A stretch of DNA of 64,000 nt from Brachypodium distachyon (lineage: Eukaryota; Streptophyta; Magnoliopsida; Poales; Poaceae): positions 9,693,501-9,757,500 of the forward strand of contig NC_016131.3 of NCBI RefSeq assembly GCF_000005505.3, in the 5' to 3' direction. Shown one piece after another: positions 1 through 12,257 of the stretch. The notes beneath the pieces are model-generated. The model was not told where the DNA came from. It was given only the letters and a program-made list of their open reading frames with translations, and made no database searches. The stretch's first letter is position 1. Each line of letters starts with the position of its first letter. Both the position numbers and the translations under genes were made by a program.

Positions 1-1650
1 CCCGCCCTGCCGCCCACACCGCAGATGAACCATAATAGAAGAGCTTGTCCACCCATGAGTAAATATTTCATAGTAGCCTCATTAGACCGTAGATTTCTCT
101 TGGTATATCCAGACAATAGGTAGGAACATAAACTGAAATCACAAATTGTCATAAACATCTTGGGCTTAAACCTTCCCAAGTGCTCCACCAGTTCAGAGAC
201 CGTCACTAAATAAAGGTCACAAATCAACACATTTCTTGTAATGAGTCAATTATTTCCGGACGAAGGAAGTATTAGATTACTACCAACATGGATGACTCAG
301 CTGTTTGTATGGTCCCGATGCAAAATGGGCCTACAAATTACGCCTTAGACAATATATATCTAACAAATATACCCTCCAATTATCCAAATGAGCCTATGTT
401 ACAGCTCCCAAAGAGCAGCCAAGCCGAAGATAAATGGTCTAGAGTTGTGAGTGTTGGGTGGCGTTTTATTTGTTGCATTTCTTCATGTCATATATATGCA
501 TGCATGCTTGGAACCTTGCAGCCATCAGTAATTATCAACTAATCCATTAATTTCTTTTGTACCACGAAAAAATAGGAGCTTGTAAAAGACAAAGTGAGGA
601 TTACATTTTGAGGCGAAAAGGGTTTTTTCATTAACTTCTACATTCCTATGAGATATGCTCATTCGGTCACTCGACTACTTTACTCTCTATGTACGGAACC
701 ATGCATGTAGCCAGATTGCTATAGCGTGTTAAATTATGTTCAAATAATCCCTTGCGGTGGTTTTATGGTTGTCGGAAGTAACGTGAACTAAATATTATTC
801 AAAAATTAAAAATGGCAGGCAACATTAGACAATAATGTTAAAAAGTCGACAAAAAAAAAACCTGAGGCCGTCTGTCTCGCCATGATGACTCCATCAACCT
901 ATCACAAACCCCTGTAACAAGTTACTGAACACAAGCTGTCACTGACATCCAGCCCCTTACCGAATAATTTGATTTTTTCCCCTCATTCTTTGTCATGGAT
1001 GTTAGCCACTTCTACCACGCACTAACCCGAAAACTCTCGCCTTGCTCTTGCCCTCTCCCATCAGACCATGACCTTTCAAAGCAGAGCATGTGCTAACGAC
1101 CTTTCGAAGCAGAGCATGTGCTACTGCATATTGGCCGCCACCCACCCTCACTTTTCTTTACTCCCTCTCTTTTCTCTGCCACATCATTATCCCCTTCTCT
1201 CTTCCCGCATCTGGCAGTCGTCCCCCTCTTTTCCTATTTTGCCTCACCATCTCACCGTGTGATCTAGGCATCTTTGGTTGCCATGAAAAATATGATGAAC
1301 AAAATAGCCACCATAAGTATGACATGATTTGTGACATGTTGGCCATATGAGTAACAAATTATAATAAGACACAGATATGACAATGAACAAAACACAAACT
1401 ACAATGTTGTGACACAACTAAAATTAAAATTAGCGGTAGATCTGGTTTTCCTCTTCCTCCCCGTATTCGTACGGTAAAATCTTTTCTTCAGGCAGGCATC
1501 AACGGTCATATTCCCTCCGGTCCCATCCCCATGAAAACTTCCCGGGTTATGCCATAAATCAAGCCTATGCCAACTGGGCCTAGTACTAAGTACTTGGGCC
1601 CCCGCAGCAGAACTGCAGAAGACCCCCTCCGGCCCTCCCGTTCCTAAACC
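1..1650. other. Intergenic, no gene recognised
   Basis: This is AT-rich sequence at the left edge. Only short, unrelated open frames are present and none resembles a known protein. The one clear structure is a 28-bp tandem duplication at 1070-1125. The pyrimidine-rich, GC-richer stretch from about 1590 onward probably belongs to the promoter and 5' UTR of the downstream G-protein beta gene. Confidence 0.6.
1070..1125. repeat. 28-bp tandem duplication
   Basis: Two nearly identical 28-bp units lie head to tail. Each begins GACCTTTC and continues AAGCAGAGCATGTGCT. They differ at only a few positions (for example A versus G after GACCTTTC), which suggests a recent local duplication. Confidence 0.8.
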
Positions 1651-1877
1651 CAACGCGTCCCCCAACAACTCACCCCGACCCGACCAGTTCGTCAGTTTCT
1701 CGTCGTCGGCCACTTCGTCTCCTTCCGCCGCCGCCGCTTCCATTTCCTCTCCCTCCAGAGCTCCAGAGTCCTTTCAGACTCTGACCTCAGTCATTCGATT
1801 TCTCCCTACATGCCCAGAGCCAAGTAGATCCCCACCAGCGCACGAATCCCGAGACAGACCCTGGTGCGCGGCCGGCC
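1400..1877 (+). promoter_or_regulatory. Probable promoter and 5' UTR of the G-beta gene
   Basis: Between the AT-rich intergenic DNA and the ATG at 1878 the sequence becomes GC-rich and pyrimidine-rich, with CCGCCGCCGCTTCC and CTCC tracts typical of grass 5' UTRs. I see no convincing TATA box. The extent is inferred from base composition only. Confidence 0.35.
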
Positions 1878-4800
1878 ATGGCGTCCGTGGCGGACCTCAA
1901 GGAGAAGCACGCGGCGGCGACGGCCTCGGTGAACTCTCTGAGAGAGAGGCTCCGTCAGCGGCGGCAGCTGCTCCTCGACACTGACGGTGAGGCTTCCCAT
2001 CCCCGGCAGGGAGCTCAGGGCTCGTTAATTTGGGAACAGTTGCTGACTGCTTTTGTGGCGGCTGTGCAGTTGAGAGGTACTCGAAGGCGCAGGGGCGGAC
2101 AGCGGTGAGCTTCAACCAGACGGATCTGGTGTGCTGCCGCACGCTGCAGGGCCACAGCGGGAAGGTTGTTGACTAGTTGACTTTGGTCTCTTCCCACATT
2201 TTCCCAAGTTTTCTTTCAGTTGCGCACTTTTAGAAGTTAATTTTGGAATTGTAGACGAGTTCGATTTCATAATTTTCACTCGCCTCCAATTGTGGAAATT
2301 AGAACTAGCTGGTGGGTGGTAGGTGTCAATTAGTAACTGAGGTTGATCGTGGAGAGTAAGATTTGGCCATAGGTTGAACTCTGAAATGTAAAGACAAAGC
2401 ATCTGATAAGGATACGAGATTCAGCCCCTCCAGTGGCATACCTTGACATCGAGCTGGACGCTTGTTTGTAAAACATTTGACATTTGCCCTAATTTGGTGT
2501 GAATTTAGCATTTGCTTGAGTTTTCTTGAAGCAGGCTGTGGTAGCATATAGTGAAGTTAACTTGGGGATGGTTGTAGGAATAATTTGAATTCAGCATGCT
2601 GTTTAGGAATAGCAAAGTTTGGTTGTCATTCGATTAAACTCTTTCCATTCTTTAACCCTTTTATGTATGGATAGTCAATTAAAGTGTCAAAAATATTTGA
2701 GCTCGACGAGCTACTTGAACTCTGCTCGCTATGGGCTCTGCTCGAGCTCGGCTCAAATTTGTAACAAACCAAGCTCAAGCCTGATGTGAAGCTCGTGAGC
2801 TTAATCGCACTGAGCTCAAATATTTTGTCGGAGCTCGATTGAGAATTCAGTTCAGCGCTAAGGTTCCCAGACCTGAGACATCGCACCTCACATTTCAAAT
2901 TTCCAGGCCCAAGCACATATAGCCCATTTGGTGGAGACTATAAAATGCATCCTCAAATTGGCCTGGCCCATCTTTGTTACCGTGCCAGTCTGGAGCAAGT
3001 AGAACAAACACATGTAATCTTTAGTACCACCTTGCCAAGCGCTAGGCCCGTAGCTAGAGCACCAACTGTAAACTAAGGTGCGGGCAAAAATTTGGTTTAA
3101 CCAAACACTTGGGCTGGATGGAGGTGTGCTAGGCGTGAAACAATTGTTTAACGGTAAAGATCCTTGGACAGCTGAACTAGGCTTCGACGAGCTGAGCACG
3201 AGTTCAGTATTCGGCTCAAGGTATGAATCGAGCTCGGGCAGAATCTGGTGTATTTGCTGGAGCTTTGCTCAAGCTTTGCTCATTGACATTGAGTGTCCAT
3301 CGATTGCTTTTGAGAACGTTTGGTGCTCCCTCTGTTTCAAAGTATGCCAAACCTATGTAAACATTTACTAAATTTGGCCACCATGTGTACAGTTGCTGCA
3401 TATATGTCATATTTATCAGTGGACTTCTCTAGAAGGTTATGTGAACCATATCATGTCAAAGAAAATAGGGAAAATTGCCTTTGTAGCTCCCAAAGCTTGA
3501 TATGTTGCCAGATAATATTGCAATTGTCTCACATTGCACTATAGCATCCTAAACACGTGAAATTGTGCCAAATGACATTGCTGGAAACCAAATGGTGCAT
3601 GGTAATTAGGCAACATAAATCAATGCAAATGCTCAGATTGCTCATCTTTTGGATGCGTAACTTGGTTTAGAAAATTGCAATGTTATTTAGCAAAATATCA
3701 ATCTTCAGGATGCTTTTGAGCAAAATCTCCTCTAAAATTACTGGTGCACTGAAGTATTTAAGGCTTTAGGCATGCATTGGTTCTTAGTAACTAATTTGGC
3801 ATTGTATAACTAATCGGATAATGCTTCCCATGGATAGAATGTGCGACTAGGTTGAATTAGATTGTAATTTGATTGTCATGATTTACCTTTTTAGGATATT
3901 TATAATACAAGTGATAATGGGTATTAGCAATATATTCAAATCGGTTCCTCCCACTGCTCCATCCCTCAGTCAATCAGTCAACACTACAAATAAGAGGTTA
4001 AATACTAACACTAAAAATCTATCAGATGCTCATCATGATTACTGGATTGCATTTAAGTAGGGCGAAGCATGATGCAAGCACATCAGTTATTGTACTTAGG
4101 TTTGTACAGAATCTGCATTGAGCAAGTTGTCAGCCTTGCATGCAAACTGCAATCCATTACTTGCTGTCCCACACAGAACCACCTGCAATCACCACAGCTC
4201 AAGGTTGAGCGACTCATTTGAATCTATCCATTTCCTTGGGAATGCTTTTCTTTTGTTATAAAGTACTGCTACTATGTTATTTGCAGTTTGTCCGTGTAAA
4301 TCCCTCTTTTCATTTAAGGTCATATAATTGTTTGAAAACCAACTGAAATGTAAACTGCTTATTGTACAAAAACTTAAGGTTGAAGAAGGTGGCAGGCGAG
4401 TCTTCATGTTTTTTTAGAACATTCCAGTTAACAGGAAAAGGCATGATGCTAAGAATTTATGACCAGTTGATCCTTCCAAGTTCCAACTGCTCTCTCATGC
4501 CTGATTTTATGCTACTCCTTCCGGCCGGAATTACTTGTTGTTGATTAAGTACAACTTTGTACTAAATCTGAGACAAGTAATTCTGGCCGGAGGGAGTATG
4601 TGATTTTGCGTTTGTTATTGTGCACTTAAGATTTCTTTGTAGAGTACTACCTTGCAAAATTGCTTATCTCGAATGGATTCATGTTTTTGTAATTAGTGTT
4701 TGCTCTGACTCAACACAGGTATATTCTCTTGATTGGACTCCTGAAAAGAACTGGATAGTCAGCGCCTCGCAAGATGGAAGATTAATTGTATGGAATGCTT

Positions 4801-7800
4801 TAACAAGCCAGAAAACACATGCCATAAAACTGCACTGTCCATGGGTGATGACATGTGCTTTTGCACCCAACGGTCAATCTGTTGCCTGTGGTGGTCTTGA
4901 TAGTGCATGTTCTATATTCAATCTTAACTCACAAGTAGACAGAGATGGGAACATGCCGGTGTCAAGAATACTTACTGGACACAAAGGCTATGTTTCATCC
5001 TGTCAGTATGTCCCAGATCAGGAAACCCGGCTAATTACCGGTTCAGGTGACCAAACGTGTGTCCTGTGGGATGTTACTACTGGCCAAAGGATATCAATAT
5101 TTGGAGGTGAATTTCCATCAGGGCATACAGCTGATGTGCTGAGGTAATTGTTTTTTTTATGACTTGTTCACTTGGACATAAAAGTTTCATGGTATTCGTG
5201 TTACAGTATCACCCTTTTAGTCTACACCTGCTCCAACTTGGCAGACCTTTGATGGTGCAATTTTTCTTTTAAGAGCTGGGTTTGATTAGTACTCCCTCCA
5301 TCCCAATTTATATGTTGTATTAGGTTTTTGTTTTTTTCCCAATGTGTTGTACTAGTGCTGGCCGACGTGGTCATCAACTTCTAGATGAAAAGCAGCGAAA
5401 AACTTGGCTCGGGGGAGGCGGCATGCATGCGATTAGTGGTCAGAAGTGGTTAGAGGACTGCATGCATTGATTAAGAGGTGCATGCGTGTGTGGAGGAGGC
5501 GCAGGAAAAGTGCGAGCTCAACGGCTGAAGCGTTTCTCGCCACTTAATTAATACCCAAGATCCTAAGATCCTATTTTCTAGCGTTTCAAACTGCTCCCTG
5601 GTATATGTGATTTTGCTAATACGAAATTGGGATGGAGGGAGTAATAAACTAACAGTATGAAACTAGCTAGTCAAAAAGAAAATAAAACTGATTTTTAGTA
5701 ACAGTATGAAATGTTGTTGCATATATCACAACCAGCATTTGGTTTGTGAGACTTTCCTTTCAATCTTGGTGATATAAATCATCAATGGTAATAGAATTGC
5801 CTGAACTCTAAACAGGGCTGACGCACTAAATATGAATGAGCTCTGTGCATGAGGCAAATACAGTGCTATGTTAGTAATGTTGCAGCTTTAAAATGAACTG
5901 CGGAAAGTGCTGGTCTAACTTGATCTTTAATCTTGAAATGTTTAAGTTGTTATACTTCTGCTCACGTACTGGTTTGATTTTCAAGTGCCCTGATTTTTTT
6001 CTAACCATGCGCTGATCTTTTTTTAACCTCTTCAGTTTGTCCATCAACCCGTTAAACACAAATATGTTTGTCTCTGGTTCATGTGATACGACTGTAAGAC
6101 TTTGGGATCTCAGAATTGCAAGCCGGGCAGTTCGAACATATCATGGACATGAGGGTGACATTAACAGTGTCAAATTTTTCCCTGATGGGCAGAGGTTTGG
6201 TACTGGTTCAGATGATGGTACATGCAGACTATTTGACATGAGAACAGGGCATCAACTTCAAGTGTACAACAGGGAGCCAGATAGAAATGATAATGAGCTC
6301 CCTATTGTTACTTCAATTGCATTTTCTATATCCGGGAGGCTTCTTTTTGCTGGATACTCTAATGGTGACTGTTACGTGTGGGATACACTTCTTGCTGAGG
6401 TTTGTATTGTTAGCCGTTTTCCATAAATTTTATTACAGCTTAGATAATGGGAAGAAAACCAGACGCATAAAAATAAGACTGGTCATTATTAACTGTGTCG
6501 CCACAGTTGCGATTTTATTTTGTTGAAAAGGAAATGATACATGTTTATTTACTGTAAAAGATGGGTTAAAGTTAAAATTGTGAAGCCTAGTTAGTAGCAC
6601 TACTAGTTTAATCTTTAAATGGCATAGCCTTAACTCCATTACAGTTCAGCAATAATTTAGCCGTTTAGATGCAATCATACCTTTGTAATTAGCAAGTACT
6701 CGGTAGATGTTAACCACATGCAAAAAGTAAGAACTAGCTGCATTTTTCTCTTTGAGATACACCTTACAAATAACAATCATGACTACAGGTAATAATTGTT
6801 TGAATTGGGTTATAATCTGCTTGAGTAGTACATGTCCCATCATATGTTACTAGTTTCTGCAGCATCTCTATGTGCAGTAATGCAATTCATGCATTGGGGG
6901 ATGCTGTTGCAAATTACCTTGTATTAAAACGCTATAGGCAACAGAGAGCTGATCCCTTATTGTTTAGAGTTCTCGGTTTATCCCCAGTGCAGTTTGGTTA
7001 GGCTAGTTGTTGATATGGTTGTGACCTCAATGTTTAATCCATAGCTAGCTGTCGTTTTTTGCAGCAAATCCTGGCCATGTTTTTATTTTGGAACTCAGGC
7101 CCCTTTTTGAACCCCCTTTTTCTCTCTCTTTCATATACCAAGTATACTTGATCAGGCAGAAAGTGCCCATAAAAAGCTTAGTTGAATTGCATGTTGCAGT
7201 TTTTTGTGAGCTCAGGCTACTAGGACCAGGCGTTTGGTGAAATATATAACGGCCCCCTTCTTTTGGGCTCATCAGTCATCACTAGTTTAGAAGCCTAAAC
7301 GAATTTTGTGTTCAGCTTATGGGAGAAGCTGGGGGAGGGGCAGTTTCTGGGATAAGTTGAAATTAAACCCAAAAGAAGGGGGCCAACATCTGCCTCACAT
7401 GATGCATCATCCATCTTTCTGTATTGTTAGTACTGTTACCACTATGTGATTGACTGGTGAATCCATTTGAAAACGGCCCAGGTGGTGCTTAATTTGGGAA
7501 CCCTTCAGAACTCTCATGATGGCCGTATAAGCTGCCTTGGGCTGTCATCTGATGGGAGCGCATTGTGTACAGGAAGTTGGGACAAAAATTTGAAGGTAAG
7601 GAAGTGACTACTTGATCGATCGCATAGCATGGCATGAACTGCGGTGCTGTAACACTCAAAATTGTGCTAGACTGGAACTATCAGTTGTCGGAAAGTTATT
7701 ACTCCTGCCGTTCCTAAATATGAGATGTTCTAGCTATGTCCTAAGTCAAACTTTTTAAAGTTTGACTAAGTTTATAGAAATTTTTACTAATATATACAAT

Positions 7801-8598
7801 ATCAAATAAAGATGCTATGAAGAAATACATGATATATCATGTCGGGTTTAATAAAACTAATTTAGAGTTGTACATGTTGGTAGATTTTTCTATAAACCTT
7901 GGTCAAGCTTCAGGAAGTTTGACTTAGGACAAAACTTATACATCTTATATTTAGGAACAGAGGGACATCTTATGCTTTTATCCAAGTTAATCACATGTCC
8001 ATTGCTTTAATTTATTTTTAATCAATTTGCACTTTGTACTCCTCCGATCCAAAACAAGTGTCGCTAAGATAGTACAAAGTTGTACTAAATCAACGGCACG
8101 TATTGTGGATCAGAGGGAGTGGTACATCTTAACATACTGAAAAGGTACATGTGTTGTTTGGTTAAACACTTCCGGTATATTTAGATAAGGGATACTTTGA
8201 GTCTGCAACATTTTGCTAGTTAAGAAGTAATGTTGAGTCTTGCGTGCTTGAATGAAGGGATACTTTGAGTCCTCAACATTTTGCTAGATTAGCGGTAATG
8301 TTTAGTCTTGCATGCTTGAATGTTAGCTAGTGTTAGCGAGTATCAATGGAATTACTTCTCAGTTCTCAGTTCTCAGTGTCCATATACAGTTTTTCCCTTT
8401 CATCAAGGTATTTAACCACTAACTGAAATCCCAGAGAATTTCAAAGTCTTGAGTTCAGCATTTCCCATATGCACTCACTGAGAGACAGTGGAATAAATAT
8501 TACTGCTATTTTTAGTCAACTTCAGCATTCTGACCTTCAAGTTGCTACTTGAAAATTTTCAGATTTGGGCTTTCAGTGGACACCGCAAAATAGTTTGA
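1878..8598 (+). CDS. RGB1: Heterotrimeric G-protein beta subunit (WD40)
   Basis: Beta subunit of the plant heterotrimeric G protein. It forms an obligate dimer with G-gamma at the plasma membrane and relays developmental, hormone and stress signals. Exons with GT-AG borders: 1878-1986, 2070-2164, 4719-5143, 6036-6399, 7482-7595 and 8563-8598. Joined they give exactly 381 codons (380 residues plus TGA), the length I recall for rice RGB1. The N-terminal ~45 residues are charged and helical, as expected of the coiled coil that binds G-gamma. Seven WD repeats follow, with visible motifs such as [38 protein letters not shown] and [10 protein letters not shown]. The protein ends [10 protein letters not shown]. 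The start is the ATG of [11 protein letters not shown]. Introns 2 to 5 are long and carry several MITEs. All phases agree and no lesion is seen. Confidence 0.97.
2690..3300. repeat. Possible degenerate repeat in G-beta intron 2
   Basis: Intron 2 contains two zones rich in GAGCTCG, CGACGAGCT and GGCTCAA words (about 2695-2850 and 3180-3260) flanking a non-coding centre. The pattern suggests an old transposon with related ends, but I cannot define termini or a target duplication. Short open frames inside it resemble nothing I know. Confidence 0.3.
4515..4596. mobile_element. Stowaway-like MITE (82 bp) in G-beta intron 2
   Basis: The element begins CTCCTTCCGGCCGGAATTAC and ends with its inverted counterpart GTAATTCTGGCCGGAGGGAG. 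TA dinucleotides at 4513-4514 and 4597-4598 flank it as the target duplication. Size, CTCC ends and TA target fit a Tc1/mariner-derived Stowaway MITE. It lies about 120 bp upstream of exon 3. Confidence 0.85.
5292..5641. mobile_element. Stowaway-like MITE (350 bp) in G-beta intron 3
   Basis: The left end reads CTCCCTCCATCCCAATTT and the right end AAATTGGGATGGAGGGAG, a perfect inverted pair. TA flanks both sides. The internal sequence is non-coding and contains GCATGCATGCG words. It is longer than most Stowaway elements here. Confidence 0.85.
7251..7384. mobile_element. 134-bp MITE with ~18-bp TIRs in G-beta intron 4
   Basis: The left terminus GGCCCCCTTCTTTTGGG is matched by the inverted right terminus CCCAAAAGAAGGGGGCC. 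AAC follows the right end and also precedes the left end, so a 3-bp target duplication is likely. The length and 3-bp duplication suggest a Tourist/PIF-Harbinger type element, although AAC is not the usual TWA target. Confidence 0.7.
7701..7966. mobile_element. Degenerate Stowaway-like MITE in G-beta intron 5
   Basis: The left end CTCCTGCCGTTCCTAAATAT pairs with the right end ATATTTAGGAACAGAGGGA. The interior contains GTCCTAAGTCAAACTTTTT, repeated in inverted form as AAGTTTGACTTAGGAC, so most of the element can fold back on itself. The ends carry several mismatches, which suggests an old insertion. Confidence 0.7.
8039..8119. mobile_element. Stowaway-like MITE (81 bp) in G-beta intron 5
   Basis: Ends are CTCCTCCGATCCAAAACAAG on the left and GGATCAGAGGGAG on the right, with a central inverted AGTACAAAGTTGTACT core. 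TA precedes the left end. It belongs to the same short subfamily as the elements at 26497-26588 and 39353-39441. Confidence 0.75.
8187..8322. repeat. Two tandem 68-bp units in G-beta intron 5
   Basis: Two adjacent copies offset by 68 bp each start AAGGGATACTTTGAGTC, pass through CAACATTTTGCTAG and end GTGCTTGAATG or ATGCTTGAATG. The few differences point to a modest age. It lies about 240 bp upstream of the last exon and shows no coding potential. Confidence 0.8.
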
Positions 8599-9988
8599 AT
8601 GGCAGTTTTCTCCCAGGGTTGTGTGTTCCTCATTGTGTGTTGAGAACTCAACAGGATCCGGAAGATGTAAGTTGTTTGTTTTGTAGTATAGAATCTTCTG
8701 TATCATACCTTGTCCAACTGAAAATGCAGTCTGTTGCCCGAGGCTTACCTGGTTAAGTCAGCGTTCTGTTCATAGAGTTACCAGAAATCAGCATCCACGT
8801 CATCTTTTCTGCCCCTTCTCTGTACAATTATTTTAGCTGTAGAGAAGTACTACCTTAATTGGCTTGTGTAAACTATCATCAGTTTGTTCGTTCCTCGAGC
8901 AAGGATTATCATCCGCATTTTCTCTGTGCATTGTTATTTGCTATTTTGGTTGCCATGTTGAAATGTTATCATTGTGACGTGGATTTGTCGAAGAATATAT
9001 GCAAATCTAAGTCACTTAGTTAGGGACGGAGGGAGTACTTCAAAGCAGGTCAGGCCGTCCCGGGTATAACTCACCTCACTCTTCTACTCTAGCCGCGTCC
9101 TTGCTCGAGGAACATGCGCACGATGCTGGGCGCCTGCCACCTGAGCGTCCTCATGCTTCACTTCGATATTTCTGGGTTTCCCGGTGCCGACGAAGCCAGT
9201 GTTTATGTTTCCACAGAGCGACATAAGCTCGAACAATGTCTCCAGATATTAAGTTTAAGACCATAGATGGACAGGTTGAGAGTGAGTGATGGCAATTTGT
9301 GCGAGGGAGCAACGTTCGTCCTCTGGTTTTCGCTCTGAAGAGCACGCCTGAGCAACCTTCAGTGCTCTGCTTTTATAGGATAGGATATCACTGTGGTCGT
9401 CGAATAAAAGATGTTCGGTCTAAAGCCACTGGTCAAATAGGAGAGGGCTCCAGACACCCAAGTCACCAAGACCTACAAAAAAGATAGGACTGACATTTTC
9501 CACCCTCTTATAATGTCGGTGCAAGGGGTACTATCCTATGAATCTCTCTCACCAATCCTTATCACCGCACCTATTGTCCAGGTCAATATCCAGAACTGGC
9601 CCCAAACAGGCCAAGCATGCGAGCAGTTTATAACCTTGATAGTGACTGACTGACTGACTAAACTTGGAAATTCTACTACTGCTGCTGTTAAGCCTTCCCC
9701 GCAAAAGAAAAACTACTGTTTAAATGTTTTATGTGTTGCTGGTTTGTACGGAGTAGATAGCTACAAAATTGCTAGTATATGTGGAGGCAAACAGGCAGTG
9801 CAGACAAACTCCGATCACAACCATCTTATCATTTGCAGCATTAATGGACGAAACACAATCTTCTCTAGGAAGAGATCATAAGATTCCATTCTTCATCACA
9901 CGCACGCAAGCATCAAAAGACACCAAGGGTTCCATAACCATCCCAAACAGAGCAGGACTCTAGAGGTAAAACTAGCAAGGTTCAGAGT
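8599..9988. other. Intergenic between two convergent genes
   Basis: The G-beta gene (+) and dUTPase (-) converge here, so this holds both 3' UTRs. A single Stowaway-type end (GGGACGGAGGGAGTACT) lies near 9023-9039 without a clear partner. The GC-richer stretch 9050-9480 has short frames on both strands that I do not recognise. Confidence 0.5.
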
Positions 9989-10671
9989 TCAGACGCCAGT
10001 GGACCCGAAGCCTCCCTCTCCCCTGACGGTGGCGTCGAGGTCCTCCACCTCAGCGACCTCTGGCGTCACGATAACCTCGATGATCATCTGCGCGATGCGG
10101 TCGCCAGGCTTCACAACGAAGTCCACCTCCGAGTGGTTGAAGAGCACGACGCCCACCGGGCCACGGTAATCCGCGTCGATCACTCCAGCGCCCACGTCGA
10201 TGGAATGCTTCAACGCTAGCCCTGACCTTGGCGCTGCAAAAACCGGATAAGCATTCATCAAACACCTTTGGCGCACACAAGGAGACCCAAAAAAACAGAT
10301 CTAAAGAAGCATCTCGTCATCTCGCGCAGTAGCAAACTCACCGACGCGCGCGTAGGTGCCTTCCGGGATGGCGATGCTGAGGTCAGTAGGCACCAACGCC
10401 TTTCCCCTGGCCGGAACGACCGCGTCCGCCGCGCTGAGAGATCAAACAAAAAACGGTAAGGAACCAATAAAAATTACCCGCGAGGCATTATGGGAGGGTT
10501 CTTGACAATCGAGTACCTGGAGAGGTCGTAGCCGGCGGCAGAGGCGGATCCGCGGGACGGCAGGATGGCCTTTTCGGAGAGCTTCTTCACCTTGAGCAGG
10601 GGCGCGATCTTGGTGATCTTGTGAGGCGGTTCCTGCACAGAGTCGGCAGCGGCGCCGTTGGTGGCGGCCAT
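9989..10671 (-). CDS. DUT: Deoxyuridine triphosphatase (dUTPase)
   Basis: Homotrimeric dUTP pyrophosphatase that converts dUTP to dUMP and pyrophosphate, supplying dTMP synthesis and keeping uracil out of DNA. Exons on the minus strand: 10671-10517, 10433-10342 and 10233-9989. They join to 164 codons (163 residues plus TGA). All five family motifs are visible: [10 protein letters not shown] (~44-52), II PRSGLA (84-89), [16 protein letters not shown] (99-111, catalytic Asp and Tyr), [12 protein letters not shown] (125-134) and [11 protein letters not shown] (153-162). The N-terminal ~22 residues are low in conservation and I see no clear transit peptide, so the product is probably nuclear or cytosolic. 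The start at [10 protein letters not shown] is the first ATG in a suitable context. No lesion is seen. Confidence 0.95.
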
Positions 10672-10792
10672 GGCGATGGATGTGGGGATTCTTGGGCGGC
10701 GGCTACGGGAGAAAGGGAGTTGTGGAGGAGGGGTTTGATTTGAGGAATTGAGGCGACGAGGTTGTTCCGGGAGATAAATAGGGAGGCGACGG

Positions 10793-10845
10793 GGCGGGAA
10801 GTGGAAGAGATGGCGCCAAATTCTCCCGCCATATAATTTTCCCGC
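10793..10845. promoter_or_regulatory. E2F-type sites upstream of dUTPase
   Basis: Two perfect matches to the E2F consensus TTTSSCGC lie 142-174 bp upstream of the dUTPase ATG. They are GCGCCAAA at 10813-10820 (TTTGGCGC on the minus strand) and TTTCCCGC at 10838-10845. A near match, GGCGGGAA, is at 10793-10800. E2F/DP factors drive S-phase genes such as those of nucleotide metabolism, so replication-linked expression is a reasonable inference. Confidence 0.6.
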
Positions 10846-11161
10846 TCCAGTATGCATCGGCCGGGCTGCGGGGTGGTTCGGTCTTCAACGCGTCGTCGTC
10901 TCCTATCCCCCCTCTCTTTTCGCGGGCGGCGTGGCCCGTGGGGATGCCGAACGTCTACTCGGGTGTGGTTCCAGTCTTCGCGTTGATGGTGGTTTATTTG
11001 TGGATTTGAAGGGAGTTTTTTTTTTTGCGAAGAAGGATTTGAAGGGAATTGATGAAGCGTCCTCTTGGTTATGCCATTTTTCATTTATTATTAAGTTGCC
11101 GGGGTTCATAAGGTTTTGAAATCACAGAAATAGCAAAAGTGGAGAATTGAATTGTTATGTA

Positions 11162-11253
11162 CTCCCTCCTTCCTAAATTATACATCGTGTTAGAATTTTC
11201 TTTCGCACCATGAAAACTAATACAACAAATAAACTGAAATGAAACGGAGAGAG
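11162..11253. mobile_element. Stowaway-like MITE (92 bp)
   Basis: Begins CTCCCTCCTTCCTAAATTA and ends with the degenerate inverse AACGGAGAGAG. TA flanks both ends (11160-11161 and 11254-11255). It lies about 490 bp upstream of the dUTPase start. Confidence 0.75.
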
Positions 11254-12257
11254 TACATTTAAATTTTTATGTTTTTTCAATGAGGTCTTATGTAATGCTC
11301 GGAATCCTTAAGAACTAGACCAACTTGGACACAATCCTTAAGAATCTAATGTCCCCATTTTTATGAAATTAATGCTACACATAGTGAAAAAAATCCTTCC
11401 TGCATTCTTCGTGCTGCCATCTGCTTTGACATCTGGATTCTTGTTTCCCGGTGTGGTAGAGAGGTCAAGATGACAATGGATACCTAGAAAATGGATATCC
11501 ACGGATGTTTCGTCCATGGATCGTGGATATGGAGCATCGTTCCGCTCCACGGATATCCGCGGATGGATACCAGCCAACTGGTGGAGCGGGCACGTATAGT
11601 TAAATTGCTCTACGGATATCTGATTATTTAAGAAATTAAATAATTACTGACATATGGGCCCATTGAATCATACTCATATATATAAGTTCACACCCCAACT
11701 CTAACTCTAAATGTCCCAGTTCTCAATACCTAGCTCACTCTCGAGCCGCTGCCCCTTCCCTACCTTCGCTGACGCCGCAACTTTTTTATTGATTTGCAAT
11801 TTTAAGACATTTTTACTGCTCCATGGATGGATACTTTCATGGATGGGTAATGGATGGAGATATGGATTGGATGTGGTCTGCCGGTTCAGACCCTCTCCAT
11901 TGCCATCCTGATAGAGATGTGACTCAAGCTCAGTCAATTGCAAGATTTGTGGCCGAAAAAGAAAGCAAATTAGCGGCAAAGTTATTTAGAGGTCCTAGAT
12001 TCAGTGGTTTTAGAGGATTCCTTGTGGAGTGGAGAGACACTGGCTAGCTAGTTCCTTTTGTTCTTGTTGGCCCTCGGGCCTGTAGCTGCGACGCAGCAAA
12101 CTTTCTTCTTTAATCGACGATATGCCTTAGGCGTATTCTGGTGTGTGTGGCGGGGGATCTAATTTTTGCGCATTATTCTCGTTAACTGTTAATAGAAAGA
12201 AACCGGTTGGTGAAAACAGAAAGGAAGTTTATGATGAAAAAAAAAAGGAGAGGAAGA

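Noticed and set aside
1399..1743. 114-codon minus-strand frame
   Set aside because: Falls in the probable leader of the G-beta gene, has no family resemblance and no promoter of its own.
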